Part shown: positions 23,765 through 38,700 of the stretch, piece after piece | How the letters are laid out: the number at the start of each line of letters is the position of its first letter | Position numbering within the stretch: position 1 is the stretch's first letter | Source of the DNA: Lepidurus packardi | Taxonomy: Eukaryota; Arthropoda; Branchiopoda; Notostraca; Triopsidae | DNA length: 64,000 nucleotides | Assembly: GCA_023053545.1 (NCBI GenBank) | Contig: JAKZAN010000006.1 | Coordinates: 5,895,001-5,959,000, forward strand | Direction: 5' to 3' | Notes under the pieces: generated by a model | Told to the model about the DNA's origin: nothing | Seen by the model: the letters and a program-made list of their open reading frames with translations, nothing else | Database searches by the model: none | Program-made: the position numbers and the translations under genes

Positions 23765-26700
23765 TTATGCACTATTCCACCTCCATAGCAAAACTGCTAA
23801 GACTAAATTGTAACCCAGTAGGGTAAACTCATTCGGGTCTGCTGAACTGGAAACATCAGCTGGTTCTGGCAATCCGGGCTCAAACAGAGCGCCTTCAGCG
23901 CCTTCCAACCTTGTTGGACATCCCATCCATACCGGAGCTGACAACGTCTGCACTGGACTTCCCACCCGCATTTGCATATCATTAAATTTCCAAAATCCTT
24001 TTCCCTTAAAGAAGTAGGTTATTCCTAGAAAAAGAACGTTGGATTGATTGGAAATTTGAAACAAAGTCGAAATGTAAAGCATCTTACCATCCTTATACTT
24101 GAACACCGAATCAATATTGTAAGGGACTCCTTGCCACATGGACATATCACGGGGGTAATCCAATTCGACATAATTGACTGTTTCATCATACCTAAATAAA
24201 GAGTACATCAGACTAGAGTTCAAGTTGCATCATTCATTGAACCTTACCTCCAATACATGGAACCACTAAAAAGGTACGTTTTACCATTCCAGCCCCATAT
24301 CACGGCTCCGTCGATTTTCTCAAGCGATTCTGGTAATCCAAGTCTAGCCAAAGGTAACGGACCTTCTTTTCTCTTGTTCCCATCGAAGACCCAATATTGC
24401 TTCCCTTTGTAAAACAAACAGTGAGCGATTGCTTTTTTTGGGGGGGAAACGACCCTCTAGACTTACCAATAAATATAACGCTTTCGCGTTGATCGGCTTT
24501 TTCATAGATAGCATCAATATGGGTTAGATTCCTGGGCAAATCGTTCCAGAAACGAATAATTTCATGAGGGTAGCCAGGTACCAACCCTTTTTGTCCAATT
24601 CGCCAAAACCACTGCAAAAAAAAGGAGAAATCGTTGAGTTACGGCTTGCACTCTCAAGAAATGCTATAAAAGGGGCAACATACCTTTCCTTTGAAGATAA
24701 AAACTTCATTGCGAACCATTGATATAGCATCGTACGACGTATCACACGTGTCTGGTTTCCCATCTACATCTGGGCGTCTTGTAGGTTGATATGGACTTGT
24801 TGGAACAGGATTACGAGCCGTAGTGGTCTTTACTGGGTAATATGGTTTCTTTGTCGTCGTTGGTTTCGGTGGTGGGGGAGGCTGCTGAGTGGGAGTATAA
24901 TTTGGGTTGGTCGGGACAGGAGCACCTTCTTTAGACTGGTACAAATACTGAATCCCTCGGATATCGTCTTTCCCCAAAGCATAATTATCCGAGGCTTGGT
25001 AATACGGGTACATGATTGCATCTTGGACGGGAGTGTGCGAAAGACCCAATGAATGACCAAACTCGTGGACGGCAACGGCAAAAAAATTCATTCCTACGCG
25101 ACCAGTTCCTTTAAGGATTGCTCTCCAATGCCTATAATTGTATTTTTACCTTCGCTTCCAGTTTTATCAGAAACCCAGCGCTCGTCATCGTCGAAATGAG
25201 CATCTCCCCCTATGGTTGGCCCTGGAAAGAAGGCATGTGCTAGTAAAGTCCCCCGACCGTCGAATGGATAGCCATCCCCATGATACAACCTAGTAGATGA
25301 CATCAGGAGAAAGAATTAGACACGAACTCATTCCAAAGGCTTTTAGACGCATTAAGCCGGCTCTCTTCCGCGCAACAAGATTTTTGTAATTACACATACC
25401 TTTGAAAAGATACTCGTATATCAGCATCATCGCTGCTGATTTCGGTGAAGGTAAGCCTGGAGACATCCGCCCACAAATCTAATGCTCTTTGGATATCGCC
25501 ACGTGTCCTCCCAACGTCCATTGAGCTGGTGTGCTGGCGCAAGCTATATAAGCAGAGAAAACGAAACATTAATACCGATTCCCCACATTCAGTCGTGCGT
25601 CGTATACGCAAGGCACACACACAAAGTATGGTATGAGAGCAGGATTCCCACAACAAGAAGAAAAGACGCTCATAAAACAGACGGCTCTGAATGCTGTGCG
25701 TGCTTACCCGCAATCTTCTACCAAGAGCAAAAGACGAGGCTGAGCAGCCCGGTCACTCTCAGAGCGTAACTTTATACTTATTACCATAATACGATATACG
25801 TTTCTCCCGGAATCACACAGCCTATTCTTCGATCATCCCTTCTCTTTCTTTCCCATATAAAAGACTTTATATTCGTAAGCGTTCGTGTGCATGAAAAACA
25901 TTCCGGGGTCTGCACAAGCCTGTGCAAGGGTCTGCACAAGCCTATGTGTCGTTTTCACCCGTTGCCATGGGTCCTTCGGAGCGAAAAGCTACAACGTCCA
26001 TTTTCCTAGCCGTTTTTCTTTCCTTTTTATGTGAACCTAATAGAGTTCAAAGGCCTATTCTGTAAAGGCAGCAACAAATTCCGTTCCTTTGCATTTTCAT
26101 CACCTAATTGACCTTTCCTTCTCTCGTTTCCATGGCTCGCACCTGTTGGGTATCGAGAAAACGGGAAAAACGTACCCCGTTTTTAAGAAAGAGCTAAAGA
26201 AGGGGGGGGGGAGAGAGAGAGAGAGAGAGAGATGGACGAAATATTAGTGGTCGCAATTTGCTACGCTATTGACCGGAAATGTTGGAGCCCCCCGTCGGTT
26301 TAAAGGATATGTAAATGATGAAACTTTTTTCCACCACGTATAGCAACTGACAAGCGCAACACCCACTTCCGGTTACGGCACTCGGTCACTCAAGATACCC
26401 TCACTTATGACGTTTGAAGTAGAGAAAATTTCCACTGGTCGCTTGCTTGGGATGATTACCCATGAAACGATTTGCACTTTCTACAGCTGTTGGTCAGTTT
26501 CCGTTTCCTATACTATAAACTCCATATTATATTACGGCCATATAAATGGCGACCAAACTTGACGTAGGGTTTACTTGTGAGTTGTAAATCGGAATTGGCT
26601 ATGGCGATGGGGGTCAAAACTTGGTGGAAATAATGAAGAGGGACGATGTGTACGCTTTTCAGAGGGATGAGATGGTAGTGGCAAGAAGAAATGGTAAATT

Positions 26701-29700
26701 GTTGCACCCCCTTGGCCCCCCTATTGCGTTAAACCGGACTGACCGGTCATGTCTCTTATTACATACTTTTTCTTGGACCTTTTGAATAGCCATATACCCG
26801 CGGCCAATATGGGTCTCTCCCCCTCGTTGTCGTCTCCCTCTTTGAGGTTTTCTTTTCGTCTCTTTTAACACGATAACAAGAGATTTCGAAACTCTAGCAT
26901 TGTTCCCATCGTATTTTTTGTTTGGGAAGCTGAGCGACCGAAATGTAAAGGGAGTGAGTAAGGATAAAACCCCTCAATGGACTTTGAGAGCGGCCAAGGA
27001 AACGGACGGAAATTAGGAATTTAAAAAAAAATACACAGTTCACTGGAATCCACGGCGGCTGACAACCTCACGCATTGACCGTTGTAGATGAAGAAAAATG
27101 AGGTTAGAGAAAAGAGAACAAGAGAAGATCTTGGGTGGCGTTGCCGCGGCCAGGGCTAGGCGAGGACAAAAAGAAATAGTTGCTGGTGACCACATGGCCT
27201 CACGGTGAAAGAGAGAGGCCTTGTGCGCTTTTTAGCTTGCTCTTGTGCGGCTTGCGTTGCTTAGTTCGGTGTGCGTGTGCACGATGTCCTGCGAGGTGAT
27301 ACTTGATAAAAAGGAATACTTCAGCTTCCAGATAGTCATGGAATTTTACGAACCTACTACGTCCGTATAAACCATGTGTTTTAATATATATATATATATA
27401 TACTCTCTTGCCCCTCTCCGCCTTACACTCATTAACGAGGAGTTCCTGCTCTCCATTGCAATGCTATTTGAGTAGCTCTTAATTAGCTCAGAACACAGCC
27501 AAAGGAACTAGAGGAAAACCATAATCATTCACGCTTGCAACAATTCCCTTCAATAAAAAAAGAAAAGGTTTTCAGGTCAGATCAGAGTAACGACAGCAGG
27601 TTTCCCAAGACAAGTTGACCAGAAGAATCATAAAAAATCACAGTAGTGAACTGAGGATAGTTGGCTTCAAAGACCAATCAATTTAGTGGGCATCCTTGCT
27701 AGCGAAATTGCGTAGTGGATTCAATCAATTACCGGGTCCTAACTGCGGCGTCCTGTGGGGTTGTTTGTTACAGCACTACTATTCCTTTCTTTCCTAAACT
27801 GAAACTAAACTCCTGTTGTGCCTTTCGGTGAGATGAACTGTTTGGAAAAATCATTCGGAAGCTTCAAATATCGCTTGGTTCGTTAAATAATGTGCAACTA
27901 GCCCATCCAAAGCCGTTGACCGGCAAAACGAAAAACGCTGGTCTAAAATAATAACCTACGTAATAAAATACGACAAAAAGAGTAGCAAGAAAGGACGCAG
28001 CTGTTCCTTCTGGTCCAACGATGCTGCTGCAGCATACACGTTGTTTTCGCTCCTATAGGACGCTTGTCCCTTAAAACTTTTTTTTTTTGTGCATAACATT
28101 AGCCATCTTCCCCATTCGCCTTTGGTCAACTTTTGTTGTCATTCTCTGAAGAGCAGCTGTTGCTTCGGCGGAAGTTTGGTATTAAATTCAGAGCAGAAAA
28201 AAATAGAAATATTTGTATGGTAAATAATAAAATCTGAAAAAAGGAGAGTGAAGGTGATTAGTTCTGCATCTTAACACACAGTAACGCTTAGGCGTTAATA
28301 CTTTCCAAAAAAAGAAAATTCCGTAATGCGACTCAAAGTTTCTATTTGGTCTCGCATCATTTCTCCAAAAATAAATTCAGCGATCGCATAAGCATAGTGT
28401 AAAAAAAAAACTCTGTAAGGTATGTTACACTCAAAATCAGAACACACATTATGGGGGGAGGCTTGTTATCAGAGACTACTGGTAGCGAATGGACAGCATA
28501 AAAACTCTTGTTGCCACAAAAGCTTAACATTCCGTAATACTTCCCTTCTTTCTGGTCTGAATAAAAAAAAAACAGGCAGCTAAGATCTGGGTGGCTTGGC
28601 ATTAAATAAAAAGGAACGAGGGACATAACAGCATGTCTAATCTGTCTACAAAAATTCCTTTTCCTTCTTGGGCGTCTTTAATGTGACAAGTGACGACTTG
28701 ATAGCTCGGGACTTCACTCACTCAAGGAGGTTGTGACGACATTTTTTGAATCACGCGCCACACCCAAGTTGAGTGAGGGACCTCCCGGCTAATATATTTT
28801 TTCCTCTTTACCAGCGAAATCGATTTGATCTAGAGATAACTTCCCGGTGTAGCGGGTTTAACTGAAAAAAGATATTCACTAAACCACACCGAAAAACACG
28901 TTCCAGCGGGAAACGTTTTCTTTGTAGGCTAACCACCGAATGTCGACGACACGTCACTTGTCTTGTCTGACAAACAACTTTAACGGTTTGGGGATGCTCT
29001 GGAGTTCGATCTCTTAGCTGAGGAGCGTGGGACCGTTGGCAGCTTACTGACCCTCGACCATGAGGCACCAGTGGAGAAGAAGAGGGCGACGATGAAGACT
29101 GACGTGCCGGGCGCACCACGGAGGAAAGTATGTATGCTATATTACACACTATTCTACATAGTGCTCCCTACTCTGCTGGACTAGTAACGTAATAGTTACT
29201 CTAGTGCCCCTAACTTCCTCCTACATCCTCCTCCTTCTTTTTCTCCTCCTCCTCCTCGTCCCCCTTCTCCTCTTCCTCTTCGTGCCTCTTGGCTCCCAAA
29301 CACACCATTAAAATTTGTAACAAAACTTCAGATTCGCTAACTACGTCTACGAGTATCTACGGAGAGTCCAAAGAACCGACTGGAACGTTAACGTCCCGCA
29401 ATCAATGCACCAAACCCGGAAAGTTATATAACTCAGCGAGCGGAAGAACTTATCAGAAATGAAGAGAAATTTAAACAGCAGGATGAGATTGGAAAGTAAC
29501 CGAATTTCTTTTTGATGGGACGATGACAGACTTGCTAGATGTTCTCAATCAGCTTATACGCATAGCAGAGCTAGAACTGTGACAGACTGTAATCACTATA
29601 TTGCATCTCGCTTCCCATTCCGGTCATAAATTGGTGTTGCCAAAGAAGATTACTACCCAAATGGGTGCAACGAGCTCCTACATCTTTGTCCTGGCCGAAA

Positions 29701-32700
29701 ATATTAAAGCAACCAACCCCCAAACGGGAAACTTCATTCTGCGCAGTTAAAGAACATTTAATGGCTATGTTTTGTCCTGGAGTATGTTAACGAACTGACG
29801 TGTTTGAGATAATACATCTTCTCCGAACGAGGCTAATGTCACTCGAGATTCGTAGCTAAAGGAACTATAGCTAACCGCTGTCTTTCAAGGGGCATGGCAT
29901 TCCTGGTTTTCTGTCAACGACATACAACCCAACCAGCAGCATGGCATGGGTACGACACGGTCAACGGTTTTCCATTTGGCATTCAACTCAAGTTTAAGAC
30001 AAGTTTTTCGAAAATCTTACTCAACGCATGACCACCACTCTCTATATACCAATAAGAAACCACCTTCCCTTTGGAGAGATTTCCAGCCTCAGTCCTCCAG
30101 CTTCGCCCTTTCAACTCACTCAAAGGTGTAAGGTTACAAGCCATATGAACTATAGGGGAATACAGCGAAGGGTAATTGCCTCCTAAAAGGGAGTCTGTTA
30201 CTAACTGCGTGGAGCGTAGGTTACACCAGCGCAGGAGGGATGCTTATATGCTTATTATGCCTAACCGCTTTCCTGTTATGTCATACACACAATATGCTAT
30301 GTTGCATTTATCGTTGATGTTCATTAACTGAAAAACACCCAGCCAACTGTACAACCTTCTTGAAACCCCCTTCGTTTGCAACCTTCAGATATTTTCCTGC
30401 TGCCTATCTAGTCAAGCAAGCTGCCAACTTGCGTGTGAAACTCATTAAATGGCAAACGGAGGCAGGGTCATCTGCCTATCGTGAAACTTCCCGTCATTAA
30501 CTACGGTTTTCGAAAGGCCATTACACAAAAGAAGTATCAGACTTTAAACTGTAATGCTCGTAAAAAAAACGATAGAAATCGTTTTCCTTTTTTAAAAAAG
30601 AAAAAAGGGACTTTTACGACATGTCCAGCTCTCTGTTAAATGTCTGTTTTCTGTCAACCACGTTCCGGAAGCTGTCATTCCTAGTCAACTTGGAACTCTT
30701 TGAGTTCCAAGACGTTTTCGTCCTGCGCCCCAAAGCCCCAGGTTGGGTATAATAGAGAAGAACAAAAACTAACTGCATCTACACAGACGGGTAATTCAAA
30801 AGCCGTGAAGTTAATGAATATAAGGGCGACAACTACAACGCCGCACCCTTTTATCTATTTAATATGAGCCTGTCTAATAAAAAACGAGTGGGAAGAAACT
30901 AAACGACATGCCTTTTAACTTCTCAGACCCGCCAACTTCATGCTTCCAACCCAAAAAGAGGACGCAATTATTTAGAACAACTGATGAATCTAGTCCATAT
31001 CATAGTAAACAGCAACACAGAACAATCCTACAGGGATCACTAGTTTCTAAGAGGCCTGGAAAGATTCCATTATCCGTATTACGCCGTAACTTTTCCATGG
31101 AAATCATCGTTTTCAATGTGGAATTGCTTTTCACCGTAGCTGAATCATATTTTGGTTAGTACAGCGACGTCAAACACTCAAATGAAAGCTTTTTTGGGCA
31201 AAAAGAAAATGCGTGGCGTTGGCAAAAAGAAAAACCCCACGCAAGCTTGAAACAGAACAACTCCATCCTTTCGTGCCCCCTTTTGATATCCGGTTAAAAT
31301 TTTACCCCAGCTATACATAAGAGTGAACGGAGCCATATTGCGAAATTTGATAGGACACGCGAGCTGAAAACCTTGCTTCCACGGACCCGATATGGTGCTC
31401 TAACCCTCTTTCGCTTGAATAATAATAAAAAAAATCTGCGAAACGAACGGAAGAGAACCCCTCTTTCAGTTTCAGGACCAAGAGAATAGCATGACCCCAC
31501 TACGCAAAAGAGAAGAGGTATAGAAGAGCTAAAATAAAACTCAAAGAAGACCGGTTGTGCAAGAGAAGAGGAACAGAGAGGCGAGGGCTTTTGCCCCCCC
31601 TTTGTGTAATTCTCCCCAGCTGCAGCTGTCACGTGGATTTCAATCACCGAGAACACCAAAACCGAATGAACGGAACCGAGCGACCCAAACGCGAGTAAGC
31701 AGAATCAGAAGAGCAGGAAACTGATCGTAATGTAATGCAGCGTCAGGCGAAACGTTACGTTGCAATACTACTTTGTATGATATACATACGAGTATCCAAC
31801 GCGGGTTCATATTATTACGCACACAGATTTGCTTTTCCTTCGACTCTGCTTCGAATGTATCCCGTCATTGAGTAGTCGTCTTCTTCAACTCTGCCTCTCC
31901 CTGTTACTGTCATTGATCGCACAGCAATAAATCCTCAAAGTGCCAAGGTAAAGGTACCTTTGTTAGAGCTAACTATACCTTTTGGTACATATATAAGAGA
32001 TTGAGAGAATGAGAGGGAGAGAGAGACGCACAAAAAACTAATGGGCTACAATAGTCCAGTTGTCAATAGCAGGAATAGACGAAGCGTCCCTAAGCGATGC
32101 TTTACAGCATACTTGCGTAAGTTGGGCAAAAATTCTGCAGTAAGGATTTTCGTCCTCTGCAGTATAACTGTGACGCGAGGGGGAAAAACGAACCACGTAA
32201 CAAGCCAGAAAGATCGATAGTGAGTCAACCACATTCGCATCGTCAGATGAATGACTAAACCTCAATGTTATTATATAGAGGATGTTATGGAGCAATTGGG
32301 AGATTTTCGCCCTGGGGTTTGATTACGAGAAGCTGGAAGGAACCCAAATGACGCTGAGGCTGGCAGCTAAAAATATGGTGGGAACTGTGGCAAGACACTG
32401 AGCGAAGAAGAGCGGTGCCTCAATTTTAGGCTGATGAACGACGTGGGCTTGGTTTAAATACTATGCAGCACAGCTTTGTTTTGCTCGCCGTGGATAAAAA
32501 CAAGGGCGACACACAAGGCAACGCCCTTTCAATTGGGACCGTCATGTTGGCGTCTGCCATTTGTTTATGCAAGTTGGGGGCTACAAGTTGTATGTTTGCA
32601 AAGCTAGTCGGCAAACCAAATCAGGTCGTCGAGAACCTCTCTTCTGTTCGTTGACTCCCGAGGTTTGGCACTTCGTTTAGTTTGGAAACCGTCAACCATC

Positions 32701-35700
32701 TTGCACATGAAAACAAAAAGTCGCTTTTGTTTGCACTCGACATCTGTAATGAGTTAGCACAGATTTTATGCTTTCATTTAGGATTAGGAGGAACAAGGAA
32801 AATCATCTTGGCAAGGAAACAAGCGCGAGAAAAAATAGTTTACGCTATTCAGACTGCTCATGTTATTTTCCGTTTCACGTAGAGATTTCTGATAGTTTCC
32901 GCCATCTAGCGGCACTGTCGAGACGCTTCAGCTGCATCTTGGACCCGCGAAACCATTTCAAGAATTATTCCTATTGGGATATCCGAGTCTTTTGCGAATT
33001 AACGGGATCTTTAAAAATAATATCGCGAACTAGAGCTCATTGTATCATTTAATAAATGAAACTGTGTCGTTTCTTGTTATATAAGATGATTAGATATCTA
33101 AACTCTTAGCACTTCAGTCAGATTCTAATTTTGTAGTTAATGATTGCAAATTGGGTTAAAATGAATAATATATAATTTCTAACACGCGAATATCTATACC
33201 TCAAGATCGCAGGCAAGCGGGACACAAGTAAATAACGCATTCAACCCTCAAACACACGTCAAAGACAGGTCTTAAATACGATGCGGAAATGGAAGTAACT
33301 TTTCTTTCTTTCTTAAAAAAAGTATGAACCATTAAGGAATACGAGAAAATGTTAAGGTTGGGTGTCATTCATTCCTGCACTTCATCTGGCAGCTAAGGGT
33401 TCGTCATTCATCACATAAATCTGGATAAACAATCGTAGAGTGAAAACGGCAAGTAAAAAACCCCAAAGAATAACACCAGCGTGGCTGAAATGTCAGTGAA
33501 GACATACGTGAGTCGAAGAAGATCTAGTAGAAGAAAAGCTAGGGAAAGGACGAACGAGACAACTGGGCTCGCCCAACCAAAAACTACCGTCAAGCCTACG
33601 CATACGCGTATTATGCATGTGCCAGCAGCTGCTCATGGGTTTCCAGAGAGACGAGATTTTTCTATGGTGAACTGGGCTTCAGCCAAAATTAACACGCCTG
33701 TAACGCTCGCATATTGATCAAAGACCCGCTACAATCATCATGACCTTAAGGAGCCAGAGACGGCGTGGTCCACCGTCGAGAAAGAACAGTCCATGCCTGC
33801 TGTGATCAATAGGGCATACACTATGCAGAGCAGCAACACGGAAGTAAGCACAACGGGGAACACAAAAGACCTTACAAACGGGATGACGGGGCAATTTTTT
33901 ATTGTTTTCCTCTACAGAAGCGCCAAGAGCCTACTCCATATGGTTTGTAGGACCTAAATAGAGACGCGTGCCACTCTATTCATAGACAGGTGAAAATTGT
34001 CAAACTAATGACAAAAAAAACCCGCCTGGTCACCACGGTGGTAATGTGGGGCATAAGTTCTTAGTTTGCAGGGTGAGGGGGGATTTGGAGAAATAAAAGT
34101 GGGTATAGAAAATGACACTTACCTCCAGGTAAGATTAGTATGGTGCCACTTTTGTCCTTGGATGATGTAGCGTTTTGAACGTCGCCTAGCATAATGACGG
34201 GCCGTACGGGGGATCGTTGCGTGACGCCTGTAAGGAATAACAAAATATTAGATACGCCTGACAGCAGATGACATCGTAGTGTCTTGTTGGTTTCTCGGCA
34301 TTTTTTCCATTTCTTGGATTTTTACTTTGATCGAAATGACTCCGACAGGATGTCCGGAAGACCGCAACGTGGTTTTTTCATTAGGGCTTTAGTGGCTTCA
34401 TCGACTTTTCCTGTCACTTCAACTCCAGCATACGACTGTCAAGAAAAAGTGTTCAGGAAGTTGCATATAAAACATGGTGGAAATATTTACTTGTAAATTT
34501 TTGACCGCTTGAACGATCTGGTCATCTGTCCGCAGGTTGCCTGTCTCCAAATCAGACTGGGGCAAATACCCAAAGTTGGTCAAATACATGATCTGTAAGA
34601 AAAACAAGAAATACAATTACTTTCTGTAACCCCAATGCCACTGAATTGTCGACATGCCTGACTGATCCAATAAACTAGTTACAAAAAGTGGAAAGGAGGT
34701 TAATCATGACAGGTTTGAAAACATTATGACATTTCTAATTTAAACTGAAAGATGTAAAAAGCGACCGTTAAAATTCGGGTTTTAGATCCTCTTTCCCCCA
34801 AAAATCTTTTAATAGGAACTAACTGGAAGCTAAACCATGTAGGGTTACGGAGTGAAAGAAATGTTCCACATTAAATCTTCTCTCTGAGAAACGTTCTACC
34901 ATTAACAAAATTCTCTATATCATTAATCCCCTCTATGTCGCTCTCCTTCACAGGCTCGACACTTTAGCTAACTGTATATACATCAAAGTTTGAGTTTACA
35001 ACATTTCTCCTTTTTTCCGAGTTCATCTATTTGCATGTTTTTAGGCCCAGGATTCTGTTTTTCTCCAACAAATGCTGATTGACTGATAACCTTGTTGGTT
35101 TCCCCCTGTTGCCCCCCTTGTAATAGGATGTCTTCCTAAGTGTGTCTGGAGCTCTGGACAACATTTATTCCTAAGCTGAAAAAAGTTCGGGATGTTCATT
35201 CCAAAGGAAAAGCTAAACTCGAGAGAAAAAGAAGGAAATAAAAATAAAGAAAAACTGTTTTATCACCAAAAGCAGGAGACAAACAGCCTCCGCCAGCTCG
35301 TACAAGCCCACATCCTAAGTCCCGGATTTAGGATGTGGTCCCGTCATTTAATGTAAACAAATTCTCTTCTGAATGGCATCGAAAAGGCAAGGTTATGAAG
35401 CCATCTAAATCCGCCTCAAAAGTACAATAATAACTGTGCTTTATTGAACAGCGGTGACGTCACTCCACGAGAAGCGTGTAAAGAACTCCGAACACATAGC
35501 GCATCAATGAGACCAAGTCATTGGTGCGGCACGCTGGGGACCTACCGAGTTTATTTTTCTCGTACTTATCATTGAATCAATCCAGCATCCCTAAGCAAAC
35601 GATGACTCAGGATATGTTCATCGTTTTTTACCCACACTGGTTATAAGGTCCTTTCTATCTATCCCCAGAGTTTTTCGCCCTCCTGTCTTCTTTTTTCCCT

Positions 35701-38700
35701 TTCTTCCAGCTCCTTTTTTTTAAAGCACGTGCCCATTACGCTATTCCACGCATAGCACAGACATATGTCTTTCTCACATTCACCCCGACTCAATATGCAT
35801 TAGCATGGACGTTTCCGGTACACTGTACGCTCCCTGAAATGACAACTGTTTAACATAGAATGGGCTACGCAATGCAAATTTTAACCTGCACATCCCTACC
35901 CGGGGTGCAGTTTAACTTGTTTGCATAATTGAGGTGAAAGAATTGTAATTGTGGGAGGGTTACCGTACGGTATGTTTAAATTCCAAAGCCTTGGAAAGTA
36001 CATATAAGGAAAACGAATTCAACTCACTCAATGCGAACTATTTTAAGGACCACCGAACCCGTGAAAGGCCAGGGGGCGTTAAGGGTCGCAGTGGGAGTTA
36101 TGTTTGTTATGGTAGCAATGCAAACTTTTGAAGGCTTGGGTGTTTAGGGGTGCAATGCATCTGTATGGTGGTGAAAACAACTCGAACGTTACTTGAAGTG
36201 AAGGTGGAGCCATTAGGCTATTGCCACGCTACTGTTTAAAGTGTGCGTACGCAAAGCGGAAATTATTTAGACCAGCAGGGTGTTTAACGATAAAAACCAG
36301 AAGCCTTCTGCTCCCCTGCTGCCACTTGAATGTCCCTCCCTAGACTTCCCACTTCGTTCCTTTACAATATTCATACACAATATGAAAAGATTGGGCCAGT
36401 CAAAAGCGTGTTTTTACAGGATATTTTAAGAATACAAATATCCCAACTTTCACATCGTGAAAAATGACAGCATGTATTGAACTCTTGAACTGATCCCTAA
36501 CTCATGTGTTAACGACACGTAGAACAATGCGGCATTCATCAAAACAGAGAAACTCGTAAAGTCACTCTGCGATTTTATGTATACCCAGGAAAGGGTGATA
36601 AATTTTAAATAATTTACTCTAGGGATCTACCCCTAACGAGCCAAGAGCCAAAAGTGTTTCTAGGTATGTATGCGCCCGCGCTTGTATGTATATAACATAC
36701 ACGTGCTTGTGCTCTGCAAAATTTAGGAGTCGCTGCTCCGGACGAAAAGGTAGGGCGCGAATTCTAAAGTTGGAGGCCAAGGCAAATGGGAAGAGCCCAC
36801 GTTGGCTGGGGAACTAAAAACAGTGCTTCTAAAAACACAACGGAGGACGTCGTCTTAAAACACATCCATATACACGACGACGACGTCCTAGCTTTTGGGA
36901 CCCAGCGCTTGTCTCGTCTATTTCTTCCACTTGAATATACATACACGCTTCTTCCTCATGACAGGCAGGGACACTCCCTGTGGAATTTCTTTCCAACTCT
37001 CTTCCTTATTTTTAAGCTTCAACATAATCTCATTTGGTCTGCTTGGGCCCGTTGTGCCGTAGCCTACACGCGAAAAAATAACTAACAGAAATGACACATA
37101 CCTCATTTGCATAAAGAACGCGGCTAGGTCTTCACACACAGATTAGCATGGACCTCACGTCTTCCCGATGGCCTCGAGGCCCTCCTATTAGTCTGTAACC
37201 TCCTCTTTTGCATGGCATTGTTTTTCTTTGCCTTCTCTAAAAGACCAGCTTTAGACAACTGTAAACGACTTGGCACGTTTAAATTAGGGGGCAGTTCCCA
37301 GTTTCGAAAAAAAAGTGAGCCACTCTTACAACAAAATCGATTGAAGTGGGACTAGAAATTTACCTTAAAAAACAAAAAAGACCCTCAGAAGCCGTAGGAA
37401 CACCCTAGCTATGGCCATGAAGTTATCTCTAAATATTAAGTAATTGATATGATGGTCGCGTTACCGGCAACTTTTTTTTTAATTCTTGCTTACACGACTC
37501 ACATGCGTCTATGAAATTGTAATCCAGTTTTTTGCTCTGTTAATAAGATCCGCTGTTTAGACAAACAAGTGAAAATTATAAAGTGGGCGGTCTTGAGTTA
37601 CGATACACTATTCCATATCAATTCTCCAATCCGAGCGAAATGCAGATGACCATGAAATTTTACACTCCGAACCCAATACGGAGGTAGAACTTAGTCCGTA
37701 AACAAACAAAGGAATAAAAGCTATGGGTACAAGCCATTCGCTGAGAGTGTAATGGGAACCAGGAACCATAATCTCAAATGGTCCTTCGTTAAGTGCAAAA
37801 GGAGTTGGAGTTGCCGAGTCGTGGCCATGGGGTTAAAAAGGAAATTTATATGCCTTGCAATCAAATGGCGAAACGTACTCGCTTATAGAATGCCGCGTTC
37901 CGGCCCACCAGTGCGAAGCAATTTTTTTTTTAAAGATGGAGATAATGTGAGCTACTCATTTGCATGTGACGGATTTATGTTTTCCATTTCCGTTGACTGT
38001 GGTCTGGTTCGTCACGCCTGTATAAGCCTCGGCATACACCATACACCCTGCCACTACCGTGTAATAGTTACCAGAAGGCCTCCCTGCATCTCAAACAAAA
38101 ACCACAAGAAATAACCCGAGAAGACGTATTTTTTAAGCAATGCGAAGACGATGCCTTAGTATTACAGGCGTTTTATAGCTTTCTTGCGTAGCAATGTAAT
38201 TCACTAATGGCGGTAGGGAAGCCACGATCATGAACCGCTAGAAGGATTAGCGTATGATTGCGAAGCCATTCAACAGTTCCCAAACTCAACATTTCCAATT
38301 GCTGTGCTGCAGACGGGACCATTTTACCATCCGTTTTGAAGTCTCTTATATAACCCTCGGCAACCAACGAGCCAACAATGCTCAGACACATGTAAGCTCC
38401 CGTCCTTCCGAGGTGGCTAGTATTGATCGCAGAGCGAGGTCGGACGCTGACGCTGATCCTGCTCATAAATAATTCTTCCAAAAACGGTCTCTCCCTCTGT
38501 ATAGTCTGGCTCTAGAAAAACTACACAAGTTCCGGTTGGGGGTTACTGAGTCCATTTATTCCCTGTCTCAGGGTATCGCATACCGATTCAAGCGATCAAC
38601 TATACGACCATCCAATATAAAACTAGTTGAAGATAACCCTCTGTACGGAGACTGTGAAAGTCAACGAGAAGACCAGCTTCCCCTCTCCAGACATGCGGTG

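Noticed and set aside
25100-25150. Reading exon 6 of the MMP straight on to a TAG at 25094, or an 18-bp intron
   Set aside because: A 56-bp intron (25149-25094) restores the frame into [14 protein letters not shown]; an 18-bp intron is too short and leaves the wrong frame.
28808-29149. Minus-strand 113-codon ORF in the MMP intron
   Set aside because: Tested as a missing MMP exon, but the exon chain closes perfectly without it, and the composition follows the nearby CT-rich tract.
31950-31961. 12-bp palindrome AAAGGTACCTTT
   Set aside because: Single, short and inside simple-sequence-rich intron DNA; expected a few times by chance at this length of search.
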